Positions 39,701 through 48,700 of a stretch of 64,000 nucleotides of DNA are shown here, piece by piece. The position numbers and the translations under genes were made by a program. Source of the DNA: Ligula intestinalis (Eukaryota > Platyhelminthes > Cestoda > Diphyllobothriidea > Diphyllobothriidae); NCBI GenBank assembly GCA_036362985.1, contig JAYGXS010000008.1, positions 19,560,611-19,624,610 of the forward strand. Reading direction: 5' to 3'. The notes below the pieces were generated by a model. It saw only the letters and a list, made by a program, of their open reading frames with translations. It was not told the DNA's origin and searched no databases. How positions within the stretch are numbered: the first letter of the stretch is position 1; the number at the start of each line of letters is the position of its first letter.

Positions 39701-42700
39701 ACAACGGGAACCAGATAACCGAGCAATCATCACGCCCGAGTCCATTACGCGTGATGAAAGTGAGAGCTCGCATACCGGTCAACAGACTACCAAGAAGGCA
39801 GTTACTGTTAATTGTCATTGTGTGTTTGCAGGAGTGACTATTTCCTACAAATACTACAAATTCTTGAGCATATGTTACCCGTATCTGCTACTGCTTTCTG
39901 CGTATGTCTCTGATGATGAATACGCCACGGATCTCGAAGCTTTTGGCGAATAAAAGTATTGTCCCAGCGATCGAGTCGTCTTCTTCTCAATGATAATTTT
40001 CTGCTGGATTCGAAAGGGATGCGGCATTTGTTGCCCCAATCGAGGTTCATAGGGGAATCGGCTGCCCCGTTTTGTCTGGACTTCCAACTTCGAGTTATGA
40101 AAAGACACTGGCGATCCCTAACTAAGCAGTATTACTGAAAAGCAAATACGAATCAAGTTGGGGCTATTGTTTCCAACCGGTTTGCCATTTTCAGATGCCG
40201 GACCTCAGATTCAGATAGAACAACTGTCGTATGTGAGTTCGTCACTTACAATCACTGTTGTCTATCTGCATACTTCAGACTGTAGGGCATCCAGGCCGCA
40301 TGCTAAATTTGTTGAGTTGCATGCTCGACTATGCTGGGGGCAACTTAGCTTAGAATAGTTATCTTAGTTTCGTTTCTTTGGTGGATGGACGTTCAACAGT
40401 CATCTTAATTGTCCAGTTTGTCCTTGAGGTTTACTCTTAAGCCCCGCAAGCGGCCACACAGCGACTTGTATTATGGGCAGATCAACATTACGGAAGGGAC
40501 TCAGGCAGCCTGGAATGGCTTTAGCTAGAGCCGTCACAAATTAACCATACCCGGCCCCAAACGGTGCACCACCGGGGGCTCGAACTCGCAACCTGCTGAT
40601 TATAAGTCAGTTACCCTAATTCATTGAGTCACCTATTCGTCCTTTGTTACCGGTTTCCATCAAAACATATTAACCTTGGTGAATGGACGCTCACCGATCG
40701 TTTACGGGCCTCCGTTCTGCCTCGGGGTTCAACCTCGTGTCCTGCCAGCAGCCACACAGCTGTTAGGCATGAGACGTTTACCAACAGAGGTTGGCAGTCT
40801 TCGCAAGACGCAAAGTACCGAACATGCGAAAGCAGTGTGGCGAAATGATGTTAATTCTCAAGTTGCAGCTCATTCAGCGAGACTTAGCAACACATTCACA
40901 TTTAAAGAGGCCAAACTTCTCGCAACAGGTGACAATCGGGTTAGTTGAGAATTACTTGAGTCATGGTTCACGGGTCCAAATCCATCAACAGGTGCAACTA
41001 TTTGCCCAATCAATATTCGGTACCGAGACTCAATTCGGCCAAAGCAAGTCGCCACTTTGGGAACGGACAGGCCACCGCCTCATCCCATACCAGTACCAGA
41101 GGGCAAAATAACCGGGCAATCATCACACCTTAGTCCCCCACGCATGACGAAGAGTCACCATATCAGAGCCCGCATGCCGTTCAATAGACTAACAACGCTT
41201 ACGAAGGCAATTACGGTTGTCTTCGTATGTTTGCAGATATTATTGTAGCCTATAAATACTGCAGATTCCTATGCATGTGCTACTCTATCTGCTGTTGCTC
41301 TCTGAATATGTCTCTGATGACGAATCAGTGACGGATATAGAAACGTCAGTCGAGCAAAAGTATTGTTTCACCGATCGAGTCGTCCTCTTGTCCATTCCTT
41401 CCTGGGACTCGTATATTCGCTTGTTGAAGCTATTTTGTTTTTGATTGTCAAAGACCCACCAAGATGGTCCAACTCACAAAGGGATTGCCGCCATTCGGCC
41501 GCACGGAAAGAGCCCCAACATCTCAGAACTGCAAGGCTGTGTATTTTAAGAATACTCACTAAAATATCTCAGCGTTGGCATAAACCTATTTGAAATTGTG
41601 CCTGTCAGAAGAGTAGTCAGCTAATATTACTACTACTAGATTCTTCGTGCATAAGGCACATCAACGATTTAACAGTATTTGTTGCCTCAAGCTGATTATA
41701 AAGCAAAGTATCCAAAGACACTGACAGTCCGAATCTTAGTATTTCTACTAAAAAACTGCGAATCCAATTGGGCTAGTAGTTTCCAACATGTTTGCCATCA
41801 TCAGATAGCCAGACCGTAAATGCAGGTCAGAGAGCTCTGATACGTGAGTTCGTTCTGTAAATCAGAAGGTATCGCTCAAGACCGCTGTCTCTTAGCTGCA
41901 AAGTCCCAAGTGTATTCAACAAAATATGCGCCTGCAGATCATGCTAGAGCATGCTAGGCTTTTTTCTTGATGTATTTCTATATTGGCGGTGACTGAGTTT
42001 GTAACCGTTTTCCCAATTTCGTTTCTTTGGTGGGGTGAGGGGGTGTTTATTGATCATTTATGAACTTAACTTGCCCCGTACTGCCTTGGGGCTCAGCCTC
42101 CAGCCACTTCAGCAGCCGTACAGTGGCGACAGATCAATATCACCGACAGAGACCAGGAAGACTTGAATGGCAATTTATGGTTTGTGAGCCATCACCAGAC
42201 AGCCATATGCGACCCCCGCTTGTACACCACCCGAGGCTCGAACTCGAGACCTTCTAAGTCAAGGTCAAAAGCTCTAATTTATTGAGTCACAGGTTCCTTT
42301 ACTTGTAGGTTCCGATCAAGAAGGATAAAAGTTTGTAGATATACACTCCACGACCAGTTTTTGGCCGCAATCGTTTGGTTCTGCCTCAGGGTTTATCCTC
42401 AAGTCATGCCAGTAGCTATATAGCAGCTAATTTGGTCAGGGGAATTATCAGTCCTTATCTGCTTCTCAAAACGCCACCGTGATCGTCCAACGTATAGACA
42501 GGTCAACCTATTGGTCGGCATGAGAAACAGAAACATGAAGGCCTATACTTTAACAAAACTCACCAGAACGCCTCTGCATTGGCAAAAACCTTTTTTTATA
42601 TTGTGTCCGGTAAAAGTTTAATTAATTACAACTGCGTGGCCGACCACTTCCTTGACAATGTAGTCATGGACACTTAAGCGCCCTATATCTCATGCTTTCA

Positions 42701-45700
42701 GCTATCAAATCCGATTGTACAGTCGCAGACGGGAACATGTGTCCAATGTACAATTTCCTCGTGCCTCTGCTAATGGCGATTTACATGATTGCTGTTGCCG
42801 TTCTCCTCATCAATCTCCTCATCGCCATCTTCAGGTGAGTTGGGTCTACTTTCAGAGATTTTTTAGCGCATAAACACTTCATCGGGTAGGTTGTCAGGAA
42901 AAAGCGAAATTGCAGCAACAGTACAGCCTGTTGTTTTGTGTTTATGCCTTGCTAATTAAGCCGTCATTATTTAGTTTATTTGAGGTCGGTTCAGTTTTAT
43001 TAGGGAAGAGATGGGCGAGTGCCATTGAATTCTTTATTGGTTACAAAATGCCTAAGAAAAGCATGAATACAGAAGAAGAATTTTTAAAAGCGATTATTTA
43101 TTAATTTAGTTATAAGTGAGAAACTGTTGGCTAGCCGAAAACAGCCAACAAAAATGACTGCTAACCTACAATGAGTAGTATAATTACATGCAAATGGTTT
43201 GCAATTCGCGTATAGTCGGCATGTAAATAGCTTGAAGTCTATCCAGCTTGCTTTTACGTGAAGTTGCAAAGGCGGTCACACTGCGTCATACACTGCAATC
43301 ACTCTGTTACTTAAGGCAACAATTTGCGTGCATTGATCCCTGCTTTGCCTGGGGATAAGCGTGCAAAGTAGGCGTTTAAATCCGAGGGAAAAATCATTGG
43401 GAACAGAACAATAGTCCAGGCCATTCACAATGCGGAACGTTTATATGCGATCCCCTCCTAATTCCTTGTAGAAAAGGGGAACTAGGCTGAGGCAGTGTTT
43501 TCGGACCTTTGCCAATTTTTTTCGCTCGTCTCTGGACCCTTCCTAAGACGGTACAGCATTTGACAGTCCAAGTTTTCCATGCATGTATGGCGAATTCCAG
43601 CTGCGGTCGAAAGAAACTTCCAAATATTTTGGAAAAGTTGTCTTTTTCAACTCCCATAAATGCTCGTCTAATCAAGTGTAATGTAGATTTGGCCGACTTC
43701 ACCGACAACGAGGTTACCCACAAAACCATGTCCTTCTGATTCTCAACTAGTTGTAGCGGTGTCCCATTTAAGGAATAAACCAGCTGGCTGGATGCTCCAC
43801 AACTGCCAATTTGAAGAAATTTGTTTTTACCATTATTGAAAGGCGTTAGCCAACGCTTTGACCAGTACTCCAATCTGTTCAATTAGCTTGCAGACGGTCT
43901 CCATCTGCCGTATTTTATAAAACGCTCCATGATTTTATGTTGTCGGTGAACAAAGGGACATCACAGCCTTTGTCCCTGACGCATTCGTTGATGAAAACGA
44001 GGAATATTGTGAGACCTAAAACTGAGCACTGTGGGACGCCACTCACCACAGGTACCCCCGAGGACTGCTGGAGACGGACTTGTACTGTTTGGGATCGTCT
44101 TGTCAAGAAGGGTTGGATACATAGGAATAGGGTCCCGCAAACGCGTGCGCTGCGCAGTTTATGCAGGAGACCTCGATGAGGGACGGTGTCGAGCGCGTTT
44201 TTGAAGTCAATCTAGATGGTATGCGTCATTTTGCCTTCATCAGTGTTTTAGTTCAGCGATCAAGTGAGAAGAGCAGATTTGTAAGACAGGAATTACCACA
44301 ATGAAAGCCGTTTTGGGCATGTAAAAGGAGGCGGTTTTGCTCGAGGAACTGCATCAACGCACCCTTAATGATTTGTTTAATGGTTTTACAACAAATGGAG
44401 GTGAGACTCGCCGGCCGGTTTATTATTTTTGGACGCTCGGCTTCCACTCTTGAAAAGGGAAGTGATCGTCGCTGTCTTCTATGCAGAGGATAGGCACCCA
44501 GTAACAAATGAAGCCTGGAAGATTAAGGCTAGGGGCCACATCCATGTAACCCACTTCTATATAGTACCGATCAAAAACCGACAATACGGCAGACTCGTGG
44601 CTCAATGATTAGAAAGTTCACCCTGGCTGGATAAACACGAGTTTAAAACTCGGTTTTGGCGTAAATTTCCGCCACTACACTGGAGTTGGGGTATCGCCAC
44701 CTGACGACGGTAAATAAGCCAGAAGACGCCTTCGTGGATGTCCGCTGCCTTTGTCGGTAATAAATTGTCACTAAAACTTTGCGAGTAACATTACTATTTC
44801 GCCTTGCAACAAATATGCTAGGGGTACCAATATCCCACAAAAAGGCATCAACCAGGATGGGTGCATCGTGAAACAGATCGGTCTACAGTTACCCATTTAT
44901 ATATAGCTTGCTTTACCGGTAGGCTTGAACAAAGTCCAGCATTGGTTTCTTTCAAACGTTTTTTTTTCTGGTTTCAGCAATGTTTTCTCTTCCGTCGAAC
45001 TCAATTCTCGTGAGGTTTGGAAATTCACACGGTACTCACTGATGATCGAGTACAGATCAAAGACAATCCTCCCACCACCATTCCTACTGTTCGAGGTGCT
45101 TGTAGAGCTGGTCATTGCACTCATTTGTGCTTGCAAGAGACCGAAAAGGAGAGAAATTGGCAAGTCCTTTACAACGAACATGCACTTCTCATGCTATACT
45201 TTTCGTTGTGTTCACGTCAGACTGAAAAAAAAATAATGTTTCATATTTGCCTCTGCTATAGAGACAATACCAGAAATTGATCAGGAGGTGGAGTACATGC
45301 AACGCTGGGCAGTCATGAAAATAGCCGAGGAGGAAGAAAATTCAACACACGAATCTGTAGAAGGACGTCTGAAAAGCATCCAAACTACGTGAGTTTCAAT
45401 ATTGACCTAATATATAGTTACTACTTAATTAAATTAAGTAACATTGTCTGTTAGTAACTCCTCATGCATGCCGTTTACTGTCAAAATGTGGCTAACAGTC
45501 ATTTCTTGTTTATTAGTGTTCTTTTTGCAAATGCTTATCTTTGTATCGTTTCCTGGTTCAAATTTAAAGTATGCAAGTACTGTAGAATGTAATGGAACCA
45601 ATAAATTTAACGATTGTTTGTCACCTGTTGCGTCTTACTGCATAAAAGGAGAAACGGGTTGGGAATAAACGATTGATTCTAAACAGAAAATAATCGATGG

Positions 45701-48700
45701 AAAACAACGATCTCATACTAAAATGCCATGTAGGCTAATCAATTATGGTTGTAGTTTAAAACACACCGTCGGAAGCAAAACTGGGGAAAATCTTTTGAAG
45801 CAAAAATTTGAGAGGAAAATGTGTAAATCAGGAAGCTAGATGTTTCCTACACAAAATTGGGTAATACGCGCACTTCAACTGTTTGCATAGGCCTAATTTT
45901 AACCTTCATACAATCTGGCTCCCAGATTTACATATTTCCATCCTCTCTTTTTGCCTTAAACGTTTCTTCCCCGTCTTTTGCTTCCTATGGGGTGTCCTTG
46001 GTTGCTATCATTATTGATTAGCCTTCGTGTTAATTTACAATGACCTTGTTTGGTTTTTTTCCGATTATGTTCTGTTAAAATTCATCTTATTGTATATTCA
46101 CCCACGTTCCTCGTATTATGCATCGAGAGGCAACAGCTGACTTGCGCTCGCTAATTTTCGTGATTCCATCAAATTGCACGATACTTCTGTATCTGTTTGT
46201 TGAGGGGAAGATAGGTAAACGTCTTTGAACTTCCTTTTGGTAGCAGGATGATATGAAATATCTGAATGCAAAGAAAGATATAACAGGTACGTCAATTACA
46301 CGTTGCGGGTAGAGATATCACATTGCTACTCGCTTATCACGAGTAGCATAATGTAATGTAATGTTTTGTTGCGTGGATGAATGATTTAAAACTGCTGATC
46401 TGTCTGCATGATTGCCAAGCCAGTTAACTTGTAGTGAATGTTGTACAGTTAGGAAAGCACACAAACATTTCTGTGCTGGTCAGTTCTTTGCTTGCCGTGA
46501 ACATGCTTTTCTCAAGTCACATTTTATGACGAATTGGCCTTCAATTTTTTGGGCAACACACGCTTTAGGGTAGAGGAACTGTCGGAATGTGTTGGCCTTA
46601 CACAGAAAGCAACTGAAGTTAATGGCGTTCCAGTAGGTAGGTCCCGGCTTTTTTAGTACCTGGTTTAATTTTCCACCTGTTTTAGTCTCAAATTGTCTAT
46701 AGTACTTATTTTACTCCACCATCTTTTTCAATCCAGTAGTTTTCTTGAAATGTTTAGATATTGGAAGGTCTTTGGCGGCAGATTATGTGCATAGGGAAAT
46801 AGTTGACAAGTTATTTAATTGTTTTCTTACAGAAGAAGATAAAACTTTCTCTGGGACCAGGAGTTTATTTGTCCGACGTTTCTTATAACTTGGAGAGCAG
46901 GCATTTTAAGTAATGTAATTTCGAGAAAATGCGTTCCTTGGGACAATAAGAAATGTTATTGAGTAAACTTTCGACATTGGACCTCCAGGTCATCTTCAGG
47001 CATAAGAACCTGCGCAACTAAAATCAACATCTCAGAAGTGCTGTTACAGTTATATAGTCGTGAAGTGGGGGTGCTAAATGGCAGTGGAAAATTGCGTCAC
47101 TACGTGGCAGGCACTAGTAGTAATATTAACCGAAATAACAAAGTGACTAATTGGCAAATTTAATTTGCGTCGGTCCGGTGTCAGTCCTTGTCATCCGATG
47201 TGGACGCTAATTGAGGTTCACGTTGGTTCGCGGGGGTCAGCTGTAGTCCATTTCATTTTTCTGTGAGATGCTTGTTCTCTTCATCCAACTCGGTACGTCG
47301 GTTGAGGCATGAATCATCGGAATGCATAGCCTCAAGACATTCTCGGCCTTTTTTTTGTGGAGCAAACTCTGACGATGCGTGTTTTTTCTCATGCAAAGGT
47401 GTGTCCTGTGTCAAGGCAATGAATAGCCACTTCGGACTAATGGTTACGTCTCATTCCAAGCAATTGGACTAAACACGCATCCAGAAGAAGACGACGGACT
47501 GATTTATATTCGTCCGTGTCTTTTTCTGCTTTCTGCTAATGTCTCTGATGATGAATCCGCGATCGATCTCGAAGCATCAGGCTTTGTCAGTTAATTTAAA
47601 AAGTTCAATAAACAGCAAGAATAACGGGTTTTCTTGCTAAACCACAGCCTGCCATGAAGAAATCGGAAAACAAGTAATAACAGATTATGGGAATGACTGC
47701 AGGACCAGTACCGTTTTTGGGGCAAGGACACTTGTAATATTCGGGTGATGTTAAAGGGTTTTTATGAGTGACGTAAAAACAGCGAAAGAGAAATGCGAAA
47801 AAATAAAATTTACACTATTACGCGGCTTATGTATATAAACGGGTAGTGAAAATTCAAGTGTGCAATTCGAAATACGCAAAAGTGGGAATGGCTGATGAAC
47901 CTTGACTCATGTATGTGGCAAAAAAACTACAAGTCAACACACCCAAAAGGTATAGAAAGATTTTCTTGTAAAAACAGAACCGAAAGAAACAATAAATCAA
48001 ATTAAAATGAAAAAAATACGAACTGAGCAAAGAGAGAAGGGACAAACTGTAATTGCGAGGTAGTAAGCAGTTGATAGGCGGGCCTTCGAGAGCTTTTCAA
48101 GGTCAAACCCGATAAACATGGCATTACTGCAGTCTGTGAATTAATAATCAATACATGGTATAGTTAATAGTGTTTTCATAAGCTGGACTCAATCATTAAA
48201 CCTCAACTTCAACTTCAATCTCACCCTAACCTCAAACTTACCCTTAAAGCTGAACGTAAAAACTAACCACAAACCCAACGTTGACACTAACCCCCACCTA
48301 AAAACATGAACCACGATATTTACACGCACAGTTTGCAATAATTGTTGCCTGCTTTAAGCGTTTGGCTATAAGTTGCGGTAGCTATCTAAGAAGACTAACG
48401 TTTGGGGTTTGGGGATGAGTACACTTCAGCAGTATTATTGATTCAAAACAGACGTAGATAGCAGGATTTATTGACCTCAACACATTGCGTGGCAGCTTCT
48501 CAACTGCATTTTGTTGTTGATAACGAAAAGAACATACAGCATTAGCAGATAAGCGTATACCAATCAGTTACAGGACACACCCATCCTGCTTGATGCCTTA
48601 CGAAACTAACGGTGTGGTAGCCAGAGGGTTTATCGCAGGGATTAAGTAAGTTAAAACCTACCAACTGCGATCTTCAGTCCATGGTTCCTAGCGGAGAAGA

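Noticed and set aside
44925..45280. Long open frames running past TRPM exon 15
   Set aside because: Only the part to about 45,204 agrees with TRPM homology and the phase of the next exon; the rest reads into the short intron.
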